Source: Brachypterus glaber
Taxonomy: Eukaryota; Arthropoda; Insecta; Coleoptera; Kateretidae
Direction of reading: 5' to 3'
DNA length: 64,000 bases
Assembly (NCBI GenBank): GCA_958510825.1
Contig: OY294048.1
Location: 38,591,026-38,655,025, forward strand
Within the stretch, counting starts at the first letter, position 1. Every line of letters begins with the position of its first letter. The notes under the pieces were generated by a model. It made no database searches, was not told where the DNA came from, and saw only the letters and a program-made list of their open reading frames with translations. Shown piece after piece: positions 1-10,756 of the stretch. Made by a program: the position numbers and the translations under genes.

Positions 1-1238
1 GAGCGGAGAATATACTTAACCACTTATCACTTTATTCGGGAGCGGGTATTCTAGGAGACGGCGCTTTGGAAACAGAGTAAAACAATTTCTTCTTAACTTA
101 AGAATAATATATTAAATAAATGTGAATAAATTCTTCAAGAACATGAAAGATCAATTCTTACTTCTAAGTCCTATTTCTATGCAAAGCCCTTAAATTCTAA
201 TTTCCATTATATATTAGTTTTCCATTAAATACTTCTAAATTAAAACATTCTATGTTTAAAATCCCAACTATTCGCAATCATTTTTAATTCCCAATTTATT
301 GTCCACATTTTTCTTAGTGTATATTAAAACTGGTTCGTATAAGTCATTTAAATTATTTTACAAAATATTTTTCAAAGTTAATTAATATTCGTCAAAATTT
401 CTATCAGTGTTCATACTATCAATATTTATAAGTGTCCAAAATTATTTTTATGTCTAATAAAACGAGTCTCAAAATTTTTCTAAGTTTAAAAACTATTTTT
501 AATTCAAGAATAAATCTCAAAATTAATTCTCACAGAAACTACATTTTCACTTTTGAAATTGACATAGCGACACTCTGAATACAACTGAATAAATATGAAT
601 TTTTTCATGAGTTTATATATCTAATAAGAAGGTCACTAGTTACATTTATTTGACAATGCTATTAGCGCAAAATATCTACAAAGATACCGCGCATATTTAA
701 TTACCCCGACAAAAGAGTTTCAGTCTCATCAATTTGCAAACTAATTGCTATTTCTGACATCTGAAACGATCATTTCGCTCACAAATTAGATTTGTTTAAA
801 CAAATAAGATTACTAGACAACTTTTAAGTTATACCGACAAGAATAACCGAGGAGGGGTCCGAACAAATGTAGAACAAACCGGACTTTCCCGAAGCCGAAT
901 CTCGTGAAGCCAGATTGTATCATAGCGCAATATTAAAGAAATATTATTTTAAAATTTTAACAACATATAAAATTTTCAGATCATAACAGTTGTTTAATTT
1001 TTCCGATAAATTTGATTCTACTAATTTTAATTTTTATAAAAAAAAATCAAAGCGGATTCTGTGTTTTTGCTTTGATATGTTTTGAATTTGACAAATAAGT
1101 AACCTTACTTCAAAAATTAATTCTTACCTGTCAAACTAAATCAAACTATGTTGTAAAATGTACGATTTAAATGCCCACCTTGATAAAACCAATTAATGCT
1201 TTTTAAAAAATTTCGGCAGATTCGGGAAATTCAAAAAA
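1..1238. other. Intron or downstream flank of Doa, no feature seen
   Basis: AT-rich sequence 3' of the last visible Doa exon (the gene is on the minus strand). I looked for the remaining kinase subdomains (the CLK C-lobe with the KYFYHGKLDWDE-type stretch) and did not find them here, so the terminal exons should lie beyond the left edge. I see no convincing repeat structure apart from general A/T runs. Confidence 0.4.
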
Positions 1239-1244
1239 ACTTAC

Positions 1245-1389
1245 CTAGCTGGAATTTCTCCAAGAATTCGTTGCATCATTGCCAGATGTTCTCTGTTGTC
1301 ATGTGTTTGGAATAGGGTAATTCCAAGATACAATTCAAACAAAATACATCCTATTGACCATACGTCACAAGGTTGCGACCATCCTAATT
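1245..1389 (-). CDS. Doa: Doa/CLK LAMMER kinase exon, subdomains IX-X with LAMMER box
   Basis: Exon of a dual-specificity LAMMER (CLK) kinase, the family that phosphorylates SR splicing factors in the nucleus. It is 145 bp, bounded by a TTTTTTTTCAG acceptor and an AG|GTAAGT donor. It encodes [20 protein letters not shown] and then [26 protein letters not shown]. The DVWSIGC stretch is kinase subdomain IX. EHLAMM-RILG is the family signature, but the usual E of LAMMER is Q here. It enters after one base of a codon (TTA G|AA TTA) and leaves after two (GCT AG|). The rest of the C-lobe is outside the window. Family identity is very secure from near-complete agreement with the insect Doa consensus. 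Confidence 0.97.
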
Positions 1390-2612
1390 CTGAAAAAAAA
1401 TGTTTTGTTTTAACTTCATACTTTATTATTTAACTATGACAATTATTGTTCTCTTGTAAAAAATGCCATTATTGTACAGTTGTGGCATTAAATATTGGGA
1501 AAACATCGAAAAAAATCGTGTCGCTTTTATATTTTTTTCATGGATTAACATGGGATTATTTTTAAAAAACTAGGTTACTTCGTTTAAACATAACTGAATT
1601 ATTTAGTTTTAAAAGTTTACTGTAAATAAATATTAAATTATATTATATGTTTATTATATTAGCTGCTGCAGGCGTATTTATACGTTTCGCACAAATAAGT
1701 ATTAACTGCGGCAAACTTTTTATACGTGTATGTACGTTTTTAATATATACGTATTTATTATATACGTATTTATGAGCGTATTTATACATTGCGCTCAAAC
1801 TATTTACAGCCTGAAACTGCTGCAAATGTTCTTATACTATATGTACGTTTTACGCAGAAAAATGCCGCAGCTATAGTATATTCAACTTCAAGATGAACTA
1901 GAAGTAAATAAAAGAATCGCGCACGCGGCAGCTGGAGCGTGGTTTCATTGTTTAAAACAGTTTAATGTTGCGAGAGTAGGGATGTAGAAAATTAAACAGG
2001 GTAGTACGTGAGAACTTGCGATGAAGCGTACAATGCATTGCAATGGACCGTTACGTAGAAATATTTTGTTTTGAGTCCTACCCTGTCACTAAATCCGTTG
2101 TTGTCACCTGCGTTTGTTTTCACTTATTTCATTTTGAAGTTAAATATACTAAAGAGCCCCTTTTAAGGGTTAATAATATATAATATATATTATTCAATAA
2201 ATTTTACATAAATGTTGTAATTATATAAAAGTAATAATTGACCTCCTGCTAAAGCAGTCGTTACATTTTCGTCATTGGGATTAATATTCGTAATATTCGT
2301 ATAAAAATCCACCGATACATAACGTAGTATTACTTATGATATTACCCCTGAAAATACAACGTATTACTAAGCACGCCCATGTTATGTAATACATATGTAT
2401 TGCTGTAAATGCACAGCAAATTATATTTAAAAATAGGTATTTTCATTTGGATGTGTAGGTAAATTACCGAGATTACACACTAACTAACCTATCTACATTC
2501 TAAGAATATTCTTAAAAGTTTCTAACAATATTATTTCCTTCTTAGAATGTTCTAAGAATATTCGTAGAACATAGTGTGCTATTAGGGTATCTATGTTAAA
2601 TAATTAACTTAC
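1390..2612. other. Doa intron with AT-rich inverted/direct repeats
   Basis: Intron between the LAMMER-box exon and the DFG exon. At 1657-1876 there are repeated cgtatttatac-like units bracketed by related ctgctgcagg / ccgcagctat segments, probably an eroded short element. At 2497-2578 there are two copies of ttctaagaatattc in a small hairpin. The rest shows nothing recognisable. Confidence 0.35.
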
Positions 2613-2742
2613 CTAAAATAACCTCTGGAGCTCGGTAGTGACGTGTTGAAACTATTGTGCTGTGGTGCTCATGGTCAAAAGTTGCACTCCCAAAGTCAAT
2701 TAACCTAACATCAGTTCTTTTTACTCTTTTAACATCTCTCCT
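2613..2742 (-). CDS. Doa: Doa/CLK kinase exon, activation loop (DFG to APE)
   Basis: A 130-bp exon starting in phase 0 after TTTTTTCCAG and ending TTA G|GTAAGT. It encodes [18 protein letters not shown], then [30 protein letters not shown] is the metal-binding DFG motif. The HYRAPEV segment is the APE end of the activation segment in the CLK-specific form. The Arg/Lys-rich start is the CLK insert between the catalytic loop and DFG. It joins in frame with the exons at 4861-5031 and 1245-1389. Confidence 0.97.
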
Positions 2743-3278
2743 CTGGAAAAAAGATTAATATAATATACAAAAAATACAAAAACATGTGGTAGAATTATAT
2801 AAAATTTATTTTCCCTGGTGGAAAATAACGATATAACGACTAAAGTTAGATGAATGCCGTTTGATAGGTTCTAATGTTAGAATAACGTTAGACAAACTTT
2901 AGGCTTTTAACGTTAGATCAAATCAAGATGCAATGCAAACCAGCTAAAGGCGAAAAAATAAAGTATAAAGTTAGGGTGTCAAAGCAGAACCAACTTTGTC
3001 CACAACCGTGCCTGGCGCAAAGTCAACATTCTGCCACTCCATTACCGCTTTCGTTTGAGTTATGAATCTTATAAGATTTATAAGAAGTATACTTGTTTCG
3101 TGTAATTGTGATTCTAAAACATTTAATTGCACTGTGCTACAAAAAATTTAGGCAGGAGATCGGTCAACGTCAGTCGTTATTCAAACTAGAAAACAGCAAA
3201 AAAGTAACACTGAAAAAATAATTTCATGTAAGGTAACATTGATCAAGTCTAGCTGAATGGTGGTGCAAAAAAAAACTT

Positions 3279-3541
3279 TTATCCAATACATACAGATAAT
3301 AAGACAATTACCAGCTTTATTTTAAATAGATAAACTCAATAATAACCCCCGCGTGTCTTTTACTTTATTGAATGAATAATTATTTATTTTACCCACTCAA
3401 CTGTCACTTGTCAAATTATTTTCTTGTAAATGTCATTAAAATTTTTAATAAAAATATGAATTCCTAAGCTATTTATTGGATAAAACCTTGTATGGCACTC
3501 ATGGGCAATATCTTACTTTACCCACTAGTACCATAAATAAC
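3279..3541. mobile_element. Two-hairpin MITE (TTATCCAATA family), minus orientation, internally deleted
   Basis: The ends of the first part are TTATCCAATA and TATTGGATAA (3279-3484). A second segment follows, ending in cttactttacccactagtac. Better copies at 11010-11352 and 14862-15199 show the family is one unit made of two neighbouring hairpins. In this copy the centre of the second hairpin is missing. It lies in a Doa intron and shows no coding capacity. Confidence 0.75.
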
Positions 3542-3574
3542 TATTTCCAGTCAAAGTATATGCAAAACTTAACC

Positions 3575-3664
3575 AGCTAAATTCGTGCAAAACCAACTTT
3601 CTTTAGCAAAATTCGTGCAAAACCAACTTTCTCCAGCAAAATTCGTGCAAAACCAACTTGGTCC
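3575..3664. repeat. 30-bp tandem repeat, three copies
   Basis: Three head-to-tail units of agcaaaattcgtgcaaaacc plus a aactttctcc-like tail start at 3575, 3605 and 3635. The first unit differs at a few bases. The array sits in a Doa intron just beyond the MITE at 3279-3541. Confidence 0.9.
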
Positions 3665-3924
3665 AAACAAAAATAAGGAATTAGTTAAAAAACGGTAAGG
3701 ATTTTGATCTTTATTTTTTAGAATTATTCCAAAAATTAGGGTATTTATGCAAAAGAAATTATTGATTTATACAGTACTACTTGGTGATTTCTTAATTTAA
3801 CTTAATTTGTAAAACGTTTATACCCAAAATTTTGATCCGTGTGATTAAGTTAGTTTTGCGTTGCACCCCTTATTTATGTATTAAAAACACATTAGTAAAA
3901 TGATCTTCCAACGTTAAATTTCTG

Positions 3925-4055
3925 CTATAGTGATCATTTTCTCGCAAACAAGTCACGTTACTATCGCGCGCTCTCTCCCACTCTATGATTATGAACGGCG
4001 AAGTGGGAAGGACATATGGTCACGTGACTTGGTTCGGAGAAAATGTTCACTATAG
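3925..4055. mobile_element. 131-bp terminal-inverted-repeat MITE
   Basis: The inverted ends CTATAGTGATCATTTTCTC (left) and, read on the other strand, CTATAGTGAACATTTTCTC (right) continue into matching aagtcacgt segments. The core is relatively GC-rich (cgcgcgctctctccc). It is non-coding. Confidence 0.75.
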
Positions 4056-4860
4056 GTTTGTATTGGTTTCGGTTTTGGAAACAGTTCTAGGATTTTTATA
4101 GAATTGTGCAAAACTCATGCGTAGCAAAATACCAGTTCGAGAACGAGTCAAGGATTTTCAGAACCAAAACGTTTTTTTATTTACACTACTTCCATCTAGC
4201 GGAATATTTCGGTATGCTAGACGAAAGAAGAACCTAACCTTACTCAAGGAGCCGACGCCAATAGTTAGAAAAAAGATTATGAAAAAAAAAAACAGGAGCA
4301 AATACGAAAACTGTAAAAATGGCTAATAGACGTATTATCAATATAAATAAAATTTTAAAAAGTTTTATAATATGACTTTTTAGATTATCAAGAATCCAGT
4401 TCCTCTATAGATGGTTTTGATTCCATAACTTCAGAAAACTTTTTTAATACTCAAAAAACAAAGCATCTCATTGAGTTGTATAAAAAATATAAACCCAAAG
4501 TGGGTACAGGTGACGTGAAGTCAATGAAAATATAAACGGCTAAAATGCTCGCAGGTTAAAATAAGTATCGGTAAAGTAGATATCATACAGACATTTTTAA
4601 TTTGTGCAAGCGTGGAACTAGAGAGTTCAGAACCGGTACCTGCCTTCTAGCTAGAACCGCAATAATAGTTCCAGAACAATTCCGAACTGGTTTTACGTGA
4701 TAACCAAAACACACTAGTGGAGATCCTGAACTAGTTATAACTAAACCAAAAAAACACAAAAGTTATTGCGCATGCGTAATAGTTCTAAAACCGTTCTTAA
4801 ATAGAAACCAAAACAAACCTTATATATTTTTTATTTTATTTTGCATAAAACGGTACATAC

Positions 4861-5031
4861 CTTTTTACTATTATAAACTAAATCGAAGTCTGAATCTAGG
4901 AATAATATATTTTCCGGTTTAAGATCAGTATGTGTTAACTTATTATCGTGCAAAAATTTCACAGAGTAACACAACTGGTACCCAATATGTCGCACCTGCT
5001 CCAGGGGGTAAGGCTGATAGTTGTTGTCTTT
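4861..5031 (-). CDS. Doa: Doa/CLK kinase exon, catalytic loop HTDLKPEN
   Basis: A 171-bp exon (57 codons) from GTATTTCAG| to AAG|GTATGT, phase 0 at both ends. It begins [20 protein letters not shown] and continues [45 protein letters not shown] is the LAMMER-kinase form of the catalytic loop, with Asp as the base and Lys and Asn as the phosphate and metal ligands, all present. The exon is followed at once on its 5' side by the foldback element at 5087. Confidence 0.97.
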
Positions 5032-5742
5032 CTGAAATACAAATGCAATATTTATTGAAAGTTAAAGAATAATTTCTTGCATTACACAGCCACACAAAAA
5101 GAAAAAAGGTCCGGATTTTTTTAGGAGACCATTGCATTTCTATGTATTTTAAGGTGCTGAATCCGAATTTGAGGTCAAAATATCACCTTTTCCGATTAGT
5201 TTTGGAGATACCCCCAAAAAACCTTATTTTCGAGTATGAAAATAAGTTTTTTTGAGGTTATTATTAAAACTAATTGAATAAGGTGCTATTTAGACCTCAA
5301 ATTCGGATTTAGCGCCTTAAAATACATAAAAACACAATGGTATCCGAAAAAAATCTTGACTTTTTTTATTTCTGTGGCCACACAAAATATAAGGTCAAGA
5401 TTTTTTTGAGACACTTGTATTTTTATGTATTTTGAGGTGCTGAATCCGAATTTCACCTCTTCAGGGACGAATTTTTTGTTTAAATTAATTTAGTAGCAAA
5501 AGTGAAAAATGGTTTTTATTGTAAACAAGTAAACAACTGAAGATGTATGACTCTTGTCCATTGGATGTCACTTGTGGTTGGAAACAAAGCAAATGGCAAC
5601 AGCTATGGCCACTGAGCAATAAGGAATTTGGTGATTTTCATTTGGCGGAGTTTATTTTTAAACGTACACATATATGTGCCTATGTCCCTGAAGAGGTTAA
5701 GGTCAAAATAGCATCACGTTTTTCGAGGTTATCTCCAAAACT

Positions 5743-7802
5743 GATGATTACTTCTCGTCTTTTAATTGGGAAAATCTTTTCGCTAATACCGAAATTGACA
5801 ATATTTGTGAAATATTCTATGAAATACTTAATACTGGAATTTCTAGTTATGTACCTGTTAAGAGACGAAAGTCATCTAATTATCCTAAATGGTTTAATTC
5901 TCAATTAAGAACTCTAACTTATAGAAAAAAAATAGCGCATAAACAATATAAATTATCTAATAGTTATAACGATTATTTGGTTTTTAGTAATTTAAGATTA
6001 CAATGTAAAAACTTATCAACTAAATTATATAATAATTACGTAAGGGATGTCGATTCAAAATTAAATACAAATCCTAAGTATTTTTGGAGGTTTATAAACG
6101 ATCTTAAGTCTACAAATTCTGTTCCAAATTCAATGTTTTTAAACAATCAGTCAGCTGACAACGGCCAGGACATTTCTAATCTGTTTGCGGACTATTTCTC
6201 GTCAGTTTACTCAAATAATAATACTGTACTTCCCTCCAGTGATGTTTTTTGTAACGTTAATATTGATTCCCCTAGATTTTCCACCACAGAAGTATTTGAA
6301 AAAATTTTTGCTCTCCCCAATACTCTTACATCTGGACCAGATGGTATACCTAACTTTTTCTTGAAGAAATGTATCTGCACGATAAGTAACCCTTTACGTA
6401 TTATCTTTGAGGAGTCTCTAAGACAAGAGAGCTTTCCAACTTCATGGAAGCATAGTTTCATAATGCCCGTATTTAAGTCTGGTAATAAAGAAAATATTTC
6501 TAATTATAGGAGTGTCTGCATCCAATCTAATATTCCCAAACTTTTCGATAGTCTTATCTCAGATTACCTTCAATGGTCATGTAGTAAATTATTAATTAAT
6601 CAGCAGCATGGTTTTTGTCGGAATCGTTCCACAGTTTCAAACCTCTTGGTCTACGAATCCAAAATTTTAGATGTTATAGAGCGTAAATTTGGTCAGGTAG
6701 ATTCAATTTACACTGACTTTTTTAAAGCTTTTGATAGTGTTGACCATCAAGTTCTTTTATTTAAATTAAAACAGTTTGGTTTTAGCGATCATTTTGTCAA
6801 TTGGATAGCCAGTTTTATTTCAGACCGAACACAATCAGTTAAAATAGGTTCATTTATATCTTATATTATTTTAGTAACCTCTGGTGTTACTCAAGGTTCG
6901 CATAGTGCTCCTACATTATTCCTTATTTTTATAAATGATATATATTCAGTCTTTAAATATAGCGAAGTCATACTTTTTGCGGACGATTTGAAATTTTTCA
7001 AACATGTATCTTGTAGCGCTGATGCTTATCTTCTTCAAAGCGATTTAAATCGGTGGGTTGAATGGTGTGTCAATAATTATCACTAAATGTTAACAAGTGT
7101 AAACATATGTCTTTTTATAGGGGCATTCGCAAAGTTGAATTTTCATACTTCATTAATGATTCTATCTTAGAGTCCGTTAATTCTATTAAAGATCTTGGTG
7201 TTACTTTTGATCGTGAGCTTAACTTTATAATGCACATTAATAATATAACATCTAAAGCATCTAAGATGTTGGGTTTTGTTTTAAGGAACTGTGGTGAGTT
7301 TTCTGTTAGATCTTCAGTTAGAGTTTTCAATTCTTTAGTTAGATCCAATCTAGAATATGCCTCAATTATTTGGTCTCCTCAATATAATAATCATATTGAT
7401 GGGTTGGAAAGTATCCAAAGAAAAATGCTTAGGTTTTGTGCTTTTAAATTAAACACTCCTATTCCTGATCATAACTACTCCCACATTTATTCATTTTTAG
7501 ATGTAGATTTATTGGAAAGTAGGAGAAAAAAGTCAGATTTATGTTACCTTTTCAAAATATTTAATGGGCTTATTGATTGCCCAGACTTACTAAGTCAAAT
7601 ACATTTAAATGTTCCGGCAAGGGTCATGCGCAACATTTCTCCGCTTTTTAAAATCCCATATCACCGTACAAATTACGGTTGTAATTCTCCCATGGATAGA
7701 GTCATGACTTTAGCCAATAGTTTGGATAATTGTGACTTTACTTTTTCCACTTTAGCATCGTTTAAGACCTCTTTAAAAAGCATTAACTTCACTGATGTTT
7801 AA
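5743..7802 (+). pseudogene. Jockey-like reverse transcriptase, one frameshift
   Basis: The first frame is open from 5743 to a TAA at 7084. It carries the pre-RT region (YPKWFNSQLRTL, the usual linker after the endonuclease) and the RT palm. Visible motifs are TSGPDGIPNFFLKK, PVFKSGNKENISNYR, NQQHGFCRNRST, DFFKAFDSVDH, GVTQGS and the catalytic FADD. The tract continues at 7086 in the next frame (NVNKCKHMSF, then SIKDLGVTFD and the C-terminal SRRKKSDLCYLFKI domain) to a TAA at 7800. One lost base at about 7084-7086 explains the break. TDFFKAFD, where the family usually has L/DFSKAFD, is a further substitution. The copy cannot make the full protein. The clade call (jockey group) rests on FADD and the C-terminal domain and is from memory of the family. 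Confidence 0.9.
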
Positions 7803-8000
7803 ATTTCTTATTAATGTTTAATTTTTTTAATTTTAGTATTGTATAGTTTTTTGTTATCTGCAAGGTTATTTTTTCTATTTTTTTTTGTTATAATTATTTT
7901 TTTTTTTACATTATATTAGGTTTCTATTATCATGTTATCTTATGTACATTTAATTTTTGTAGTGGGGTTTTCCCGTTAATAAATAAATAAATAAATAAAT
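5743..8000 (+). mobile_element. 5'-truncated jockey-like LINE with AAAACT target duplication
   Basis: A non-LTR retrotransposon fragment. It begins abruptly at 5743 inside an open frame and ends in an (AAAT)n tail at 7979-8000. AAAACT occurs directly before it (5737-5742) and directly after it (8001-8006). The uninterrupted target atctccaaaactaatcg exists at about 16767, which confirms the junctions. The 5' endonuclease region is absent, as is usual for LINE copies truncated during reverse transcription. The coding content is described under the pseudogene entry. Confidence 0.92.
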
Positions 8001-8247
8001 AAAACTAATCGGATGAGGTCCTATTTTGACCTTAAATGATCTAATAAAAAATTCCGGACCTTTTTTCTTTTTGTAAGGTTGTTTTATTAGAAGATATCCT
8101 GACAGATTGTCTAAAAAATAACGTTATTATTCAAGGTAACCGGGTGAGGGTGCACTAACATCTTCCCGGTTAGCACACCAACCTTCCAGGAAGGTTTCTG
8201 TAACATAACATCGGTTATATTCCATAGTTTTAGGAACGCTGCATATA

Positions 8248-8700
8248 CCGGGTGTCACAAGAAGTATTGCCTACAAATTATTTTCATAACTATTAGAGGT
8301 AATTCTATGAAATTTTCAGTAATTGTAAGCGTCATGAAAACTCCTATTATGGGATATGCCAAAATGCTATGTGGTCATTTAAAAAATTATCCCTTCCAGT
8401 CTGACCGGAAGTTAAAGTTTTGATTTTTAAATGGAACCCTATATATTTGTTTACATTTTTAGATAATCTTTTTATTGATGTACTGCAAGTCAACATTTGC
8501 ATTAAGGAAGGCGGCATAGGAGACACTTTTTAAAAATCAAACATGGCGGTGCTGTGATGACCATATTGAAATATTTTAGAAACTTTCTAACCGATTTTCT
8601 TTTGCTTTTTTTTATGGGAACTGCTTTATTATCTATTTTTTTTTTCAAAAATCTACAACTTTAACGCCATTTTGTGCTAAGATATAAACAATAAGTACAT
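8248..8700. mobile_element. Fragment with a CCGGGTGTCAC transposon end
   Basis: A tataCCGGGTGTCAC end at about 8244-8255 resembles the mariner-type termini at 21075, 21179 and 42175. The body includes ttattgatgtactgcaag and long T runs. No matching right end is visible before the Doa exon at 8714, so either the element is truncated or its other end was lost. Confidence 0.35.
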
Positions 8701-8713
8701 TTTTTTTACTTAC

Positions 8714-8804
8714 CAAAAAGTCAAACACACTTAAGCCCAACATTTCAAAAGCGATGCACATGTGTCCATGGTAATCAAACCAATCTAACATTTTTACACA
8801 TAAA
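8714..8804 (-). CDS. Doa: Doa/CLK kinase exon, hinge region
   Basis: A 91-bp exon from TTTTTTAG| to TTG|GTAAGT. Its first base completes the codon CA|T left by the exon at 9587, and then it reads [43 protein letters not shown] is kinase subdomains IV-V with the CLK-specific hinge. It joins in phase 0 to KDNNYQPY in the next exon. Confidence 0.97.
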
Positions 8805-8903
8805 CTAAAAAACAGACAAAAATTAAATAAATTTTAAAACCAGTCTAAATCATCGAAAAACTAAAGGGACGCGTCTGGACAGTTTTTTATTATGGAGAAA
8901 ATT

Positions 8904-9056
8904 AAGGCCTATTCAGAAGCTTGCATAAGAACATAAAACATAAGAATGCGATGCCGTGATTGGCTTGCAAGAAACATGGCGGCACATCAAACCAATCACG
9001 GCATCGCATTCTTATGTATTACGTTCTTATGCGAGGCTGTGGATATGCCCTTATTA
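8904..9056. mobile_element. About 150-bp palindromic MITE (ggcctatcca family), copy 1
   Basis: The inverted arms run from aaggcctattcagaagcttg and read back from gaggctgtggatatgccctt. The interior gatgccgtgattggctt / aaccaatcacggcatc forms a near-perfect hairpin. Related copies are at 36904-37054 and 51169-51286. Confidence 0.85.
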
Positions 9057-9586
9057 AGGTTTATTTGAAGAATTCAGTAAATTTTTAAAAATTACCAAGC
9101 ATTTTTCTATATGCTAAGTAAACAAACATTCAAGCTCCAAGTCAATCTACTGGTCCCTTAGGTTTTTTACTGGCAAAATAGTAGTTTATGATACAAGGCG
9201 AAAAATACTGTCAAATGTAATCGTCCTAAATCAATTTTCGTCCGTGTATTGGGCACTATTTTTTATTTGATTCTAATATCTTAATTTGAGTTTAAATATC
9301 ATCAGTTTTAATATCAATCAACAAATCAGCGTCCACTATTTTACTTTTTAGTGTGAAAAATCCAACAGATTTATCATACAAAAAGTGACGCTTGTAGAAA
9401 CAATAGACTAGGTTTTTTTTTAATTTCACTTCCAAACAATCCAACCGGTAAAGATTTTTATTTATTTAGTTGTTTGATAAAGTTTATTAAAAAAAAAACT
9501 GTAAATGAAATGGAATAAAAAATACTGTTTTGACGAAAAATATATTTCGGACTGTATTAAGGTTTTCCTAAATTTAGTAAACTTAC

Positions 9587-9700
9587 TGTACACATTCTGG
9601 ATCTTTGTCAGCCAATTTTTCTAAGACGTTAATTTCTAGCTTTGCTGCCTCGCGATACTTCTCCACGTTCTTAATAATTTTCAGTGCCATGGAATGGTCC
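9587..9700 (-). CDS. Doa: Doa/CLK kinase exon, catalytic lysine and helix C
   Basis: A 114-bp exon from ATTCTAG| to GTACA|GTAAGT. It starts one base into a codon (AT|G) and leaves two bases (CA). It encodes [43 protein letters not shown] holds the ATP-anchoring lysine. [13 protein letters not shown] is the helix C segment with its glutamate. Confidence 0.97.
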
Positions 9701-9815
9701 CTAGAATTTTAAATATTATTTGTTTAATAAAATAATATAAATTATTTAATAATAGTTGAAATTTGAAAGGAAAATCTATCTATTATTTTAATAATATTTA
9801 AATAATGATAGCTAA

Positions 9816-9983
9816 GAGAAAAAGATGCAAGTCGCTTGTAAAACAAGTTTCCACTACGATATTTCAAAAACGCTTTTCTAAGTAGTAAACAAAATTTGTT
9901 CCAAATTTCAAGTCTCTATGTCAAAGATTTCTTGAAATATCGTAGTGTAAAGTTATTTTGAAGCGACTTGCATCTTTTTCTCT
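9816..9983. mobile_element. 168-bp palindromic MITE (agatgcaagtcgcttg family), intact copy
   Basis: The ends agagaaaaagatgcaagtcg and, inverted, gcgacttgcatctttttctc enclose ctacgatatttcaa / ttgaaatatcgtag arms. A second copy at 17331-18380 has been split by another element. Confidence 0.85.
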
Positions 9984-10565
9984 ACACTTGTTAGGGTAGT
10001 TTGGTAGTTTAAGTGTTTCCGCAGGGAACTTTTTTGTATTGTCCAAACTACCTACCTACCCCAACAAACCTGCCTATCCACTGTTCTAGCTAATAGGATA
10101 TATCTACCGCGATGGTCGAAGGGGTATTTTCTAAAGAAAAAATTAAACAATCACTTTTATGATAACCAGTGATCGATATTAAGTTGCGATTTTGAGTAAA
10201 GTAGATTTTCTGCAATTTCACAGCCACATAAAACAGTCATGAATTTTTCAGATACCATTATATTCCTATGCATTTTGAGGCGCTGGATTCAAACCAAGCA
10301 AAATAGCACATCCGATTAGTTTTGGACATAACCACAAAAAAAATAATCCATTGTTTTTAATAAACAATGGCGCGCTGAAGTCGGAAATTGTATCCATATT
10401 TGTAAAAAATATGATATGAGGATGTATTAATCATTTTTGTGTTCAACACAACAAAGTTGATTAAAAAGAATTGATTTTGTCAGGACTATTATTATTTTTG
10501 TTTGTCATTTAAAATCATTTTTTATATTAAATTTTTGGCTTTTTCAGAAATAAACAATAGTTTAA

Positions 10566-10756
10566 CCTGCGAGGCGTCAGCCAAATTTTAATGACATTTA
10601 CAAGAAAATAATTTGACAAGTGACAGTTGAGTGGGTAAAATAAATAATTATCCACTCAATAAAGTAAAAGCCACGCGGGGGTTATTATTGAGTTTATCTA
10701 TTCAAAATAAAGCTGGTAATTGTCTTATTATCTGTATGTATTGGATAAAAGTTTTT
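10566..10756. mobile_element. Two-hairpin MITE (TTATCCAATA family), truncated copy
   Basis: This copy starts inside the first hairpin (ttaacctgcgaggcgtcagc) and runs through agccacgcgggggttattat to the tattggataaaa end. It forms the left part of the first arm of the direct duplication described at 10590-11607. Confidence 0.75.

Larger units (their letters stand above)
5087..8079. mobile_element. CAGCCACAC-type foldback element split by a LINE insertion
   Basis: The left end CAGCCACACAAAAAGAAAAA runs into ggtccgga. The right end at about 8050-8076 reads tccggacc and then ttttttctttttgt, its inverse. Inside are the subterminal gctgaatccgaat motif in both orientations, a complete small palindrome (5087-5380) and the start of a second one. 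The right arm (8001-8079) was separated from the rest by the LINE at 5743-8000. The element belongs to the family also seen at 16609, 21440, 30473, 35711 and 49868. Confidence 0.7.

Noticed and set aside
5543..5908. 121-codon ORF upstream of the first LINE
   Set aside because: It begins in foldback sequence and runs into the LINE in the wrong frame; the true LINE frame is open from 5743.
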